From the NCBI RefSeq assembly GCF_045679555.1, contig NC_092091.1, positions 89,857,817-89,921,816 of the forward strand: 64,000 bases of DNA, written 5' to 3'. Made by a program: the position numbers and the translations under genes. The notes beneath the pieces are model-generated. The model did not search any database. It saw only the letters and a program-made list of their open reading frames with translations, and was not told where the DNA came from. Source of the stretch: Salvelinus alpinus. Lineage: Eukaryota > Chordata > Actinopteri > Salmoniformes > Salmonidae. Of this stretch, positions 51,179 through 63,475 are shown one piece after another (the first letter of the stretch is position 1; every line of letters starts with the position of its first letter).

Positions 51179-51496
51179 ATGCCTCGTGAGTGCGCTGTTA
51201 AAGTGTGCGACAACAAACAAAAGACGTGGTCGGCGCTAATGTTTCACCGACTTCCATTGAGTAATCCGGACCGATTGAAACTATGGATGGTTGCTCTGAA
51301 CAAAGATGCTAATACCCCGACCGATGACCTCAGAAAGTTACTAGTGTGCTCGGAACATTTTCTACCGGGGGACTATTATGAGAAGCTGGGACAGGACAGA
51401 CACAGCAGGATGAGAATCATGAAAAGTTTCCTGAAGGATACGGCGGTGCCGTCAGTGGCCGTTCACACCACGCCAGGACAACGTGGAATAATGGCG
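51179..51496 (+). CDS. THAP gene exon 1 (THAP domain)
   Basis: ATG at 51179 gives MPRECAVKVCDN, the usual THAP start in which the first Cys follows closely. The exon is 106 codons and ends GGAATAATGGCG before the consensus donor GTAAGT. Confidence 0.88.
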
Positions 51497-54400
51497 GTAA
51501 GTGTAATCTAACAATATCTGACTGATTGAATAGGGTTATTATTGTTCCTTGATACATGACAAACTAGGGCGTAGATGCTGGAACTACCAATGTAGCTAGC
51601 TATCAATCACTGGATGGGTGTCGCATTGCATTATGGTAGCGTAGTTTTAGTAAAATATGTTATATTAACATTAATAAAAGGTGTTCTGTTGACATTTCAT
51701 AGGGCTATCACTTTACTGGTGAATGTCCTTCTCAGAGCGAGCACACAAGTACAACACACACACTTTAGCCAAAGATTAGCCAAGTACAACACATACACAC
51801 TATAGCCAAGTACAACACCATGTCTAAGTCAACTTTGTGCCATTTTCTTGGTGCTTTTATTCATTGTCTTGGGTCAAATACATAATAAAATGTCCACATG
51901 CAACATAAAGGAACCGTGACTTGACTGTATAGCGTTAGCTTGCCTTGTAATAGATGACAGCATGCAGTTTATTATAGGGAGAATCTCAATTGCAGTTCCT
52001 TGAGTCGTCGCTCCTCGTCCCCTTCTCAAAACCCATTGGATGAGGTCAGAGGGGCGGGGGACCTCTCACCATCACATCCAATGGTGTTTGAGAAGGAGAG
52101 AGGACGCTAGGAATGGAGGTAATGCAATTGGGGGTTCCCCCATGGTCTTGTTCAAAGCCCAAACTGATCGCATGCCTACACGTGTTCTCCCTTTGTTTAC
52201 TTCAAATGAACAGCGGCGTTTCCTGGTTCCTGTCCCTTTTATTTCTCACCCAGGTTGAGACAGGAGACGTACCTCCAGCTGTAGACGATCCACCAGGGAC
52301 TGACTCCCTATCTGCTGGAGGGGCGTCTGCTCCGACCCCACAGCATGGAGGGTCAGGTGTTGCTACGGCTACGACGGGGTTCCTCTCCCACCTGGGTCTG
52401 CGGCTGACAGAGCCTGCTTCAACCTCTGGGACGTACGTGGCTCTGTCACCCACGTGTACACTTAGTAAGGTAATGCTGTTATTATCATGGGGCTCTACTA
52501 GCTGTACACTTAGTAAGGTAATGCTGGTATTATCATGGTGCTCTACTAGCTGTACACTTAGTAAGGTAATCAATCAATCAATCAATCAATTTTATTTTAT
52601 ATAGCCCTTCGTACATCAGCTAATATCTCGAAGTGCTGTACAGACACCCAGCCTAAAACCCCAAACAGCTAGTAATGCAGGTGTAGAAGCACGGTGGCTA
52701 GGAAAAACTCCCTAGAAAGGCCAAAACCTAGGAAGAAACCTAGAGAGGAACCAGGCTATGAGGGGTGGCCAGTCCTCTTCTGGCTGTGCCGGGTGGAGAT
52801 TATAACAGAACTATGCCAAGATGATGCTGTTATTATCATGGTGCTCTACTAGCTGTACACTTAGTAAGGTAATGCTGTTATTATCATGGTGCTCTACTAG
52901 CTGTACACTTAGTAAGGTAATGCTGTTATTATCATGGGGCTGTACACTTAGTAAGGTAATGCTGTTATTATCATGGTGCTCTACTAGCTGTACACTTAGT
53001 AAGGTAATGCTGGTATTATCATGGTGCTCTACTAGCTGTACACTTAGTAAGGTAATGCTGTTATTATCATGGGGCTCTACTAGCTGTACACTTAGTAAGG
53101 TAATGCTGGTATTATCATGGTGCTCTACTAGCTGTACACTTAGTAAAGTAATGCTGTTATTATCATGGGGCTCTACTAGCTGTACACTTAGTAAAGTAAT
53201 GCTGTTATTATCATGGGGCTCTACTAGCTGTACACTTAGTAAGGTAATGCTGCTATTATCATGGGGCTCTACTAGCTGTACACTTAGTAAGGTAATGCTG
53301 TTATTATCATGGGGCTCTACTAGCTGTACACTTAGTAAGGTAATGCTGGTATTATCATGGGGCTCTACTAGCTGTACACTTAGTAAGGTAATGCTGGTAT
53401 TATCATGGCGCTCTACTAGCTGTACACTTAGTAAAGTAATGCTGTTATTATCATGGGGCTCTACTAGCTGTACACTTAGTAAGGTAATGCTGGTATTATC
53501 ATGGGGCTCTACTAGCTGTACACTTAGTAAGGTAATGCTGGTATTATCATGGTGCTCTACTAGCTGTACACTTAGTAAAGTAATGCTGTTATTATCATGG
53601 GGCTCTACTAGCTGTACACTTAGTAAGGTAATGCTGCTATTATCATGGGGCTCTACTAGCTGTACACTTAGTAAGGTAATGCTGTTATTATCATGGGGCT
53701 CTACTAGCTGTACACTTAGTAAGGTAATGCTGGTATTATCATGGTGCTCTACTAGCTGTACACTTAGTAAGGTAATGCTGTTATTATCATGGTGCTCTAC
53801 TAGCTGTACACTTAGTAAGGTAATGCTGGTATTATCATGGGGCTCTACTAGCTGTACACTTAGTAAGGTAATGCTGTTATTATCATGGTGCTCTACTAGC
53901 TGTACACTTAGTAAGGTAATGCTGGTATTATCATGGTGCTCTACTAGCTGTACACTTAGTAAAGTAATGCTGTTATTATCATGGGGCTCTACTAGCTGTA
54001 CACTTAGTAAGGTAATGCTGGTATTATCATGGGGCTCTACTAGCTGTACACTTAGTAAGGTAATGCTGGTATTATCATGGTGCTCTACTAGCTGTACACT
54101 TAGTAAGGTAATGCTGTTATTATCATGGGGCTCTACTAGCTGTACACTTAGTAAGGTAATGCTGCTATTATCATGGGGCTCTACTAGCTGTACACTTAGT
54201 AAGGTAATGCTGTTATTATCATGGGGCTCTACTAGCTGTACACTTAGTAAGGTAATGCTGGTATTATCATGGGGCTCTACTAGCTGTACACTTAGTAAGG
54301 TAATGCTGGTATTATCATGGTGCTCTACTAGCTGTACACTTAGTAAAGTAATGCTGTTATTATCATGGGGCTCTACTAGCTGTACACTTAGTAAGGTAAT

Positions 54401-57400
54401 GCTGGTATTATCATGGGGCTCTACTAGCTGTACACTTAGTAAGGTAATGCTGGTATTATCTTGGTGCTCTACTAGCTGTACACTTAGTAAAGTAATGCTG
54501 TTATTATCATGGGGCTCTACTAGCTGTACACTTAGTAAGGTAATGCTGCTATTATCATGGGGCTCTACTAGCGGTACACTTAGTAAGGTAATGCTGTTAT
54601 TATCATGGGGCTCTACTAGCTGTACACTTAGTAAGGTAATGCTGTTATTATCATGGGGCTCTACTAGCTGTACACTTAGTAAGGTAATGCTGGTATTATC
54701 ATGGTGCTCTACTAGCTGTACACTTAGTAAAGTAATGCTGTTATTATCATGGGGCTCTACTAGCTGTACACTTAGTAAGGTAATGCTGGTATTATCATGG
54801 TGCTCTACTAGCTGTACACTTAGTAAGGTAATGCTGGTATTATCATGGTGCTCTACTAGCTGTACACTTAGTAAAGTAATGCTGTTATTATCATGGGGCT
54901 CTACTAGCTGTACACTTAGTAAGGTAATGCTGGTATTATCATGGTGCTCTACTAGCTGTACACTTAGTAAAGTAATGCTGTTATTATCATGGGGCTCTAC
55001 TAGCTGTACACTTAGTAAGGTAATGCTGGTATTATCATGGTGCTCTACTAGCTGTACACTTAGTAAGGTAATGCTGGTATTATCATGGGGCTCTACTAGC
55101 TGTACACTTAGTAAGGTAATGCTGGTATTATCATGGGGCTCTACTAGCTGTACACTTAGTAAGGTAATGCTGGTATTATCATGGTGCGCTACTAGCTGTG
55201 GATGGATAGTATGGAAGTAGCCCTGGCTTGTGGGAGCTGGAACGGCTCATAGGGGCAGGAGTCTCCTGTTTCTGTAGTGAGACAGCTTGATGTACCAGGA
55301 CACCCCCTGGACAGGACACTAGTCTATCTCCTGTTTCTGTAGTGAGACAGCTTGATGTACCAGTACACCCCCTGGACAGGACACTAGTCTATCTCCTGTT
55401 TCTGTAGTGAGACAGCTTGATGTACCAGGACACCCCCTGGACAGGACACTAGTCTATCTCCTGTTTCTGTAGTGAGACAGCTTGATGTACCAGGACACCC
55501 CCTGGACAGGACACTAGTCTATCTCCTGTTTCTGTAGCAGACAGCTTGATGTACCAGGACACCCCCTGGACAGGACACTAGTCTATCACAGGGTCTGATA
55601 ACTTACAGGTTATTGGTTGGTCTAACATGAATTATTTTATTTCTGATTTGCAGAACATCCCCTCTACGACTACAACGGGGGGCGCATGCAGAAGGAAAAA
55701 AACAAAGACCAACATTCCTGTGAGTATCTGTCTGGCATTTCCTGTTCCTTCTGTTGATACAGCTTGACCTGTTGGTCTAGACTCATTCTGTTGGTCCAGA
55801 CTCATTCTGTAGGTCCAGACTCATTCTGTTGGTCCAGACTCATTCTGTAGGTCCAGACTCATTCTGTAGGTCCAGACTCATTCTGTAGGTCCAGACTCAT
55901 TCTGTAGGTCCAGACTCATTCTGTTGGTCCAGACTCATTCTGTTGGTCCAGACTCATTCTGTTGGTCCAGACTCATTCTGTTGGTCCAGACTCATTCTGT
56001 TGGTCCAGACTCATTCTGTAGGTCCAGACTCATTCTGTAGGTCCAGACTCATTCTGTAGGTCCAGACTCATTCTGTTGGTCCAGACTCATTCTGTAGGTC
56101 CAGACTCATTCTGTAGGTCCAGACTCATTCTGTAGGTCCAGACTCATTCTGTAGGTCCAGACTCATTCTGTAGGTCCAGACTCATTCTGTAGGTCCAGAC
56201 TCATTCTGTAGGTCCAGACTCATTCTGTTGGTCCAGACTCATTCTGTTGGTCCAGACTCATTCTGTTGGTCCAGACTCATTCTGTTGGTCCAGACTCTTT
56301 CTGTTGGTCCAGACTCTTTCTGTTGGTCCAGACTCTTTCTGTTGGTCCAGACTCATTCTGTTGGTCCAGACTCATTCTGTTGGTCCAGACTCATTCTGTT
56401 GGTCCAGACTCATTCTGTTGGTCCAGACTCATTCTGTTGGTCCAGACTCATTCTGTTGGTCCAGACTCATTCTGTTGGTCCAGACTCATTCTGTAGGTCC
56501 AGACTCATTCTGTAGGTCCAGACTCATTCTGTAGGTCCAGACTCATTCTGTAGGTCCAGACTCATTCTGTAGGTCCAGACTCATTCTGTAGGTCCAGACT
56601 CATTCTGTAGGTCCAGACTCATTCTGTAGGTCCAGACTCATTCTGTTGGTCCAGACTCATTCTGTAGGTCCAGACTCATTCTGTAGGTCCAGACTCATTC
56701 TGTAGGTCCAGACTCATTCTGTAGGTCCAGAGTCATTCTGTAGGTCCAGAGTCATTCTGTAGGTCCAGAGTCATTCTGTAGGTCCAGAGTCATTCTGTAG
56801 GTCCAGAGTCATTCTGTAGGTCCAGAGTCATTCTGTAGGTCCAGAGTCATTCTGTAGGTCCAGAGTCATTCTGTAGGTCCAGAGTCATTCTGTTGGTCCA
56901 GAGTCATTCTGTTGGTCCAGAGTCATTCTGTTGGTCCAGAGTCATTCTGTTGGTCCAGAGTCATTCTGTTGGTCCAGACTCATTCTGTTGGTCCAGACTC
57001 ATTCTGTTGGTCCAGACTCATTCTGTTGGTCCAGACTCATTCTGTTGGTCCAGACTCATTCTGTTGATACAGCTTGACCTGTTGGTCCAGACTCATTCTG
57101 TTGGTCCAGACTCATTCTGTTGGTCCAGACTCATTCTGTTGGTCCAGACTCATTCTGTTGGTCCAGACTCATTCTGTTGGTCCAGACTCATTCTGTTGGT
57201 CCAGACTCATTCTGTTGGTCCAGACTCATTCTGTTGGTCCAGACTCATTCTGTAGGTCCAGACTCATTCTGTTGGTCCAGACTCATTCTGTTGGTCCAGA
57301 CTCATTCTGTTGGTCCAGACTCATTCTGTTGGTCCAGACTCATTCTGTTGGTCCAGACTCTTTCTGTTGGTCCAGACTCTTTCTGTTGGTCCAGACTCAT

Positions 57401-58732
57401 TCTGTAGGTCCAGACTCATTCTGTAGGTCCAGACTCTTTCTGTAGGTCCAGACTCATTCTGTAGGTCCAGACTCATTCTGTTGGTCCAGACTCATTCTGT
57501 TGGTCCAGACTCATTCTGTTGGTCCAGAGTCATTCTGTTGGTCCAGACTCATTCTGTTGGTCCAGACTCATTCTGTTGGTCCAGACTCATTCTGTTGGTC
57601 CAGACTCATTCTGTTGGTCCAGACTCATTCTGTTGGTCCAGACTCATTCTGTTGATACAGCTTGACCTGTTGGTCCAGACTCATTCTGTTGGTCCAGACT
57701 CATTCTGTTGGTCCAGACTCATTCTGTTGGTCCAGACTCATTCTGTTGGTCCAGACTCATTCTGTTGGTCCAGACTCATTCTGTTGGTCCAGACTCATTC
57801 TGTTGGTCCAGACTCATTCTGTAGGTCCAGACTCATTCTGTTGGTCCAGACTCATTCTGTTGGTCTAGACTCATTCTGTTGGTCCAGACTCATTCTGTTG
57901 GTCCAGACTCATTCTGTTGGTCCAGACTCATTCTGTTGGTCCAGACTCATTCTGTAGGTCCAGACTCATTATGTTGGTCCAGACTCATTCTGTTGGTCCA
58001 GACTCATTTTGTTGGTCTAGACTCATTCTGTTGGTCCAGACTCATTCTGTTGGTCCAGACTCATTCTGTTGGTCCAGACTCATTCTGTTGGTCCAGACTC
58101 ATTCTGTTGGTCCAGAACACTTCAAAGGGAAAAGCTGCTCGCTAGTCGCCCAACGTTTCCCCTCCAAGCCGTCTTCATCAGAATGAAATCATTTATTCAC
58201 CAACGTTTCCCCACCAAACTGTCTTCATCAGAATGAAGCTTTTCCTACAAAATTCTTCTTCTAACATGTTTGTTTTTCTGTCGATCAGGTGGCGCGCAGG
58301 AAGAAAGGTCATATGGCCGCTAAGAAGACTTCAGGGAAGGACTGTACCAGTACGACCTCTACTGCTGGTTTCACCGTCTCGCCTTTCACCACCTCCAGCC
58401 CCTCCACCTCCAGCCCGTCAACCTCCAGCCAGGGATCCAGCTCTGACAGTAAGGTGTCAGGAGAACCGGACGGAGAAGGAGGACGGAGCGAAAGGAAATG
58501 GATCGTGAACGAGTCGAAACTCAAGGAGCTTTTCCAGACGTGTCACCAGTGCGGCGCCGCCTTGCGTAACAGAACGATAACCGCTTTGGGTTACAGCCAA
58601 ATCAAAGTGACATGGACTTGTCCCGATAAGCACAGAGGAGAGTGGCAGTCGTGTTCCGATGCTTTCGCTATCGGTCACTACCTGCAGATGGTTGGTTACA
58701 GGGTGTTGCTAGACTCCATGAATAGTCAGTTT
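51179..58732 (+). CDS. THAP-domain protein with a Cys-rich C-terminal module, partial
   Basis: Four exons join in phase 0: 51179-51496, 52254-52469, 55654-55719 and 58289-58732 (1044 nt, 348 codons, open at the 3' end). Residues 1-90 are a THAP zinc-dependent DNA-binding domain: C5, C10, C57 and H60 form the C2CH site, with conserved P26, W36 and F61 and a degenerate AVPSV box. A Thr/Ser/Pro-rich linker and two basic runs (CRRKKTKT, ARRKKGH) follow. The last exon has FQTCHQCGAALRN and TWTCPDKHRGEWQSC, a zinc-ribbon-like module. I recall this module from fish proteins that also carry THAP domains and look transposon-derived. I cannot name the gene. The second exon's donor has been amplified into a long array. 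Confidence 0.8.
51497..52253. other. THAP gene intron 1
   Basis: Contains ACAAGTACAACACACACAC repeats (51745-51820) and a hairpin MITE (51987-52130). No other gene was seen. Confidence 0.5.
51987..52130. mobile_element. Hairpin MITE
   Basis: Outer arms CAATTGCA and TGCAATTG pair, and inner arms CCTTCTCAAAACCCATTGGA and TCCAATGGTGTTTGAGAAGG pair. It is a 144-bp imperfect palindrome. Confidence 0.72.
52254..52469 (+). CDS. THAP gene exon 2
   Basis: It follows acceptor TTTCTCACCCAG and encodes VETGDVPPAVDDPPGTDS to YVALSPTCTLSK before donor GTAATG. It is 72 codons, phase 0. The peptide is low-complexity and linker-like. The last bases (GTACACTTAGTAAG) and the donor are repeated downstream about 50 times. 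Confidence 0.75.
52456..55195 (+). repeat. 48-bp minisatellite containing a 5' splice site, about 50 copies
   Basis: The unit is TGTACACTTAGTAAGGTAAT, GCTGTTATTATCATGGGGCT and CTACTAGC. It spans the end of THAP exon 2 and its donor. Two units precede and about 49 follow a retroposon at 52568-52822. The unit is a multiple of three with no stop in the exon frame, coding a 16-residue repeat such as VMLLLSWGSTSCTLSK. Variants (GTTATT, GGTATT, GCTATT; TGGGGC, TGGTGC; AAGGTAAT, AAAGTAAT) are intermixed. Confidence 0.95.
52568..52822 (-). mobile_element. Retroposon 3' end inserted in the 48-bp array
   Basis: On the reverse strand it ends GGGCTATATAAAATAAAATT then (GATT)n, like a LINE or SINE tail. 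Body markers are GCTAGGAAAAACTCCCTAGA and GAAACCTAGAGAGGAACCAG, familiar as an abundant salmonid repeat. It separates the first array units from the rest and brings an in-frame stop at 52602-52604. Confidence 0.8.
55245..55592. repeat. 68-bp minisatellite, five copies
   Basis: The unit is CTCCTGTTTCTGTAGTGAGA, CAGCTTGATGTACCAGGACA and CCCCCTGGACAGGACACTAG TCTAT. Copies are almost identical. Confidence 0.94.
55654..55719 (+). CDS. THAP gene exon 3 (short basic exon)
   Basis: It follows acceptor TTCTGATTTGCAG and encodes NIPSTTTTGGACRRKKTKTN then IP before donor GTGAGT. It is 22 codons, phase 0. The strong flanking splice sites and fitting phase support it. The basic run could be a nuclear localisation signal. 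Confidence 0.65.
55770..58113. repeat. 19-bp minisatellite, about 120 copies
   Basis: The unit GACTCATTCTGTTGGTCCA has T/A (GTTGG/GTAGG), C/G (GACTC/GAGTC) and CATTC/CTTTC variants grouped in runs. The marker TGATACAGCTTGACCTGTTG occurs at the left edge (about 55754) and again near 57064 and 57653, showing block duplication. Confidence 0.97.
58114..58288. other. End of THAP gene intron 3
   Basis: AACGTTTCCCCTCCAAGCCG and TCTTCATCAGAATGAA form a 57-bp imperfect duplication (58150-58235) before the acceptor TCTGTCGATCAG. Confidence 0.6.
58289..58732 (+). CDS. THAP gene exon 4 (Cys-rich module)
   Basis: It follows acceptor TGTCGATCAG and encodes VARRKKGHMAAKKTSGKD, a Thr/Ser/Pro run, RKWIVNESKLKELFQTCHQC, KVTWTCPDKHRGEWQSC and MVGYRVLLDSMNSQF before the consensus donor GTAAGT at 58733. 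It is 148 codons, phase 0. The gene should continue beyond this donor, but no further exon is recognisable in the remaining 5.2 kb. Confidence 0.82.
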
Positions 58733-58854
58733 GTAAGTCATGATGACTAAGTATCTACTACAGAATGTCATCTAGTAAATAACAGGGTCGTAGTAGCCTC
58801 CTATTACCAGACTGCTGCTAGTCTGTGGAGAAAAACACAATGGAAACGTACAGA

Positions 58855-60585
58855 ACTTCACTGTGGATGTACCGGGTCGGGGTACTTCACTGTGGATGTA
58901 CCGGGTCGGGGTACTTCACTGTGGATGTACCGGGTCGGGGTACTTCACTGTGGATGTACCGGGTCGGGGTACTTCACTGTGGATGTACCGGGTCGGGGTA
59001 CTTCACTGTGGATGTACCGGGTCGGGGTACTTCACTGTGGATGTACCGGGTCGGGGTACTTCACTGTGGATGTACCGGGTCGGGGTACTTCACTGTGGAT
59101 GTACCGGGTCGGGGTACTTCACTGTGGATGTACCGGGTTGGGGTACTTCACTGTGGCTGTACCGGGTTGGGGTACTTCACTGTGGCTGTACCGGGTTGGG
59201 GTACTTCACTGTGGCTGTACCGGGTTGGGGTACTTCACTGTGGATGTACCCGGTTGGGGTACTTCACTGTGGATGTACCGGGTTGGGGTACTTCACTGTG
59301 GATGTACCGGGTTGGGGTACTTCACTGTGGATGTACCGGGTTGGGGTACTTCACTGTGGATGTACCGGGTTGGGGTACTTCACTGTGGATGTACCGGGTT
59401 GGGGTACTTCACTGTGGATGTACCGGGTTGGGGTACTTCACTGTGGATGTACCGGGTTGGGGTACTTCACTGTGGATGTACCGGGTTGGGGTACTTCACT
59501 GTGGCTGTACCGGGTCGGGGTACTTCGCTGTGGCTGTACCGGGTCGGGTTACTTCGCTGTGGATGTACCGGGTTGGGGTACTTCGCTGTGGCTGTACCGG
59601 GTCGGGGTACTTCACTGTGGATGTACCTGGTTGGGGTACTTCGCTGTGGCTGTACCGGGTCGGGTTACTTCGCTGTGGATGTACCGGGTCGGGGTACTTC
59701 GCTGTGGATGTACCGGGTCGGGGTACTTCACTGTCGCTGTACTGGGTTGGGGTACTTCACTGTGGCTGTACCCGGTTGGGGTACCTCACTGGATGTACCG
59801 GGTTGGGGTACTAGTGGATGTACCGGGTCGGGGTACTGCACTGTGGCTGTACCGGGTCGGGGTACTGCACTGTGGCTGTACCGGGTTGGGGTACTTCACT
59901 GTGGCTGTACCGGGTCGGGGTACTTCACTGTGGATGTACCGGGTCGGGGTACTTCACTGTGGATGTACCGGGTTGGGGTACTTCACTGTGGATGTACCGG
60001 GTCGGGGTACTTCACTGTGGATGTACCGGGTCGGGGTACTTCACTGTGGATGTACCGGGTTGGGGTACTTCACTGTGGCTGTACCGGGTCGGGGTACGTC
60101 ACTGTGGATGTACCGGGTCGGGGTACTTTACTGTGGATGTACCGGGTCGGGGTACTTTACTGTGGCTGTACCGGGTCGGGGTACTTCACTGTGGCTGTAC
60201 CGGGTTGGGGTACTTCACTGTGGCTGTACCGGGTTGGGGTACTTCACTGTGGCTGTACCAGGTTGGGGTACTTCACTGTGGCTGTACCGGGTCGGGGTAC
60301 GTCACTGTGGATGTACCGGGTCGGGGTACTTTACTGTGGATGTACCGGGTCGGGGTACTTTACTGTGGCTGTACCGGGTCGGGGTACTTCACTGTGGATG
60401 TACCGGGTTGGGGTACTTCACTGTGGCTGTACCGGGTCGGGGTACGTCACTGTGGATGTACCGGGTCGGGGTACTTTACTGTGGATGTACCGGGTCGGGG
60501 TACTTCACTGTGGCTGTACCAGGTTGGGGTACTTCGCTGTGGCTGTACCGGGTTGGGGTACTTCACTGTGGCTGTACCTTACTAC
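58855..60585. repeat. 29-bp minisatellite, about 59 copies
   Basis: The unit CTGTGGATGTACCGGGTCGG then GGTACTTCA has variants GGATGT/GGCTGT and GGGTCGG/GGGTTGG. Since 29 is not a multiple of three, the long open frames across it (up to 647 codons) simply mean that no phase of the unit has a stop. Confidence 0.97.
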
Positions 60586-60860
60586 ACGACCTTCTTCTGA
60601 GCCCGTCCACTATGTATTGTACCGTAAACCCAGATTCCTGTCTGAAGGACAGACCCTATTGACTTCTCTCTCCAGGACCCCTCACCTTGGGGAACTTCCC
60701 ATAACTTACTCAAAGACATTCACTTTTTGGAAGTTGGCCAATAGCTACTTAAGGCCAATAGTTTTAGACCTCGTGGTCAAGAAAACCCTCCTAACTATTC
60801 TTGTAGAGAATAGCCCATATTGTAGCCCGTATTAATAGGTGAAGTTAAAACAAGTTAGGA
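60586..60860. other. Unassigned sequence between two arrays
   Basis: Single-copy-looking, with no coding or RNA signal recognised. Confidence 0.35.
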
Positions 60861-63475
60861 GATTCTGTTCTGCTATATTCTACTGTATTCTACTATATTA
60901 TATTCTACTATATTCTATTCTACTTTATTGTACTATATTCTATTCTACTGTATTACATTATACTATATTCTATTCTACTTTATTGTACTATATTCTATTC
61001 TACTGTATTATATTGTACTATATTATATTCTACTTTATTGTACTATATTCTACTGTATTCTATTCTATTATATTTGGCTTTCTACTATGTTCGACTTGAT
61101 TCTACTTTATTGTGCTATATTCTATTTTACTATATTATACTGTGTTCAATACTACTACATTCTATTGTATTCTACTATATTCTATTCTGCTCTATTCTAC
61201 TATATAAGACTATTCTACGATATAAGACTCTATTCTACGATATAAGACTCTATTCTACTATATTAGACTCTATTCTACTATATTAGACTCTATTCTACTA
61301 TATTAGACTCTATTCTACTATATTAGACTCTATTCTACTATATTATACTCTATTCTACTATATTAGACTCTATTCTACTATATTAGACTCTATTCTACTA
61401 TATTAGACTCTTCTACTATATTAGACTATTCTACTATATTAGACTCTATTCTACTATATTAGACTCTATTCTACTTTATTAGACTCTATTCTACTGTATT
61501 AGACTCTATTCTACTAAATTAGACTCTATTCTACTATATTAGACTCTATTCTACTATATTAGACTCTATTCTACTATATTAGACTCTATTCTACTATATT
61601 AGACTCTATTCTACTATATTAGACTATCTTCTACTATATTAGACTCTATTCTACTATATTAGACTCTTCTACTATATTAGACTCTATTCTACTATATTAG
61701 ACTCTATTCTACTATATTAGACTCTATTCTACTATATTAGACTCTATTCTACTATATAAGACTCTTCTACTATATTAGACTCTATTCTACTATATTAGAC
61801 TCTATTCTACTATATTAGACTCTATTCTACTATATTAGACTCTATTCTACTATATTAGACTATCTTCTACTATATTAGACTATCTTCTACTATATTAGAC
61901 TATCTTCTACTATATTAGACTATCTTCTACTATATTAGACTCTATTCTACTCTATATTAGACTCTATTCTACTATATTAGACTCTATTCTACTATATTAG
62001 ACTCTATTCTACTATATTAGACTCTATTCTACTATATTAGACTCTATTCTACTATATTAGACTCTATTCTACTATATAAGACTCTTCTACTATATTAGAC
62101 TCTATTCTACTATATTAGACTCTATTCTACTATATTAGACTCTATTCTACTATATTAGACTCTATTCTACTATATTAGACTCTATTCTACTATATTAGAC
62201 TCTATTCTACTCTATATTAGACTATATTCTACTCTATATTAGACTCTATTCTACTATATTAGACTCTATTCTACTATATAAGACTCTTCTACTATATTAG
62301 ACTCTATTCTACTATATTAGACTCTTCTACTATATTAGACTCTTCTACTATATTAGACTATCTTCTACTATATTAGACTATCTTCTACTATATTAGACTA
62401 TCTTCTACTATATTAGACTCTATTCTACTATATTAGACTCTATTCTACTCTATATTAGACTCTATTCTACTATATTAGACTATCTTCTACTATATTAGAC
62501 TATCTTCTACTATATTAGACTATCTTCTACTATATTAGACTATCTTCTACTATATTAGACTATCTTCTACTATATTAGACTATCTTCTACTATATTAGAC
62601 TATCTTCTACTATATTAGACTCTATTCTACTATATTAGACTCTATTCTACTATATTAGACTCTATTCTACTATATTAGACTCTATTCTACTATATTAGAC
62701 TATATTCTACTCTATATTAGACTATATTCTACTCTATATTAGACTCTATTCTACTATATTAGACTCTATTCTACTATATAAGACTCTTCTACTATATTAG
62801 ACTCTATTCTACTATATTAGACTCTTCTACTATATTAGACTATCTTCTACTATATTAGACTATCTTCTACTATATTAGACTATCTTCTACTATATTAGAC
62901 TATCTTCTACTATATTAGACTCTATTCTACTATATTAGACTCTATTCTACTCTATATTAGACTCTATTCTACTATATTAGACTATCTTCTACTATATTAG
63001 ACTATCTTCTACTATATTAGACTATCTTCTACTATATTAGACTATCTTCTACTATATTAGACTATCTTCTACTATATTAGACTATCTTCTACTATATTAG
63101 ACTATCTTCTACTATATTAGACTCTATTCTACTATATTAGACTCTATTCTACTATATTAGACTCTATTCTACTATATTAGACTCTATTCTACTATATAAG
63201 ACTCTTCTACTATATTAGACTCTATTCTACTATATTAGACTCTATTCTACTATATTAGACTCTATTCTACTATATTAGACTCTATTCTACTATATTAGAC
63301 TCTATTCTACTATATTAGACTCTATTCTACTATATTTGACTCTATTCTACTATATTAGACTATCTTCTACTATATTAGACTCTATTCTACTATGTTAGAC
63401 TCTATTCTACTATATTAGACTCTATTCTACTATGTTAGACTCTATTCTACTATATTAGACTCTACTCTTTTCTAC
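60861..63475. repeat. 20-bp AT-rich minisatellite, about 130 copies
   Basis: The unit TCTATTCTACTATATTAGAC has TATCTTCTACTATATTAGAC and 17-bp TCTTCTACTATATTAGAC-like variants. The first 350 bp are degenerate. Runs of the TATCTTC variant recur as blocks near 61860, 62360, 62480, 62840 and 62990, showing larger duplications. Confidence 0.97.

Noticed and set aside
52821..55220. 799-codon open frame on the + strand
   Set aside because: It is the 48-bp array after the retroposon. It is not connected to exon 2 without a stop, so it was not called as a gene. Only the splice-site aspect is reported.
58825..60835. Overlapping open frames of 329, 599, 647 and 260 codons
   Set aside because: All come from the 29-bp array, which has no stop in any + strand frame. 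The alternative phases show it is compositional.
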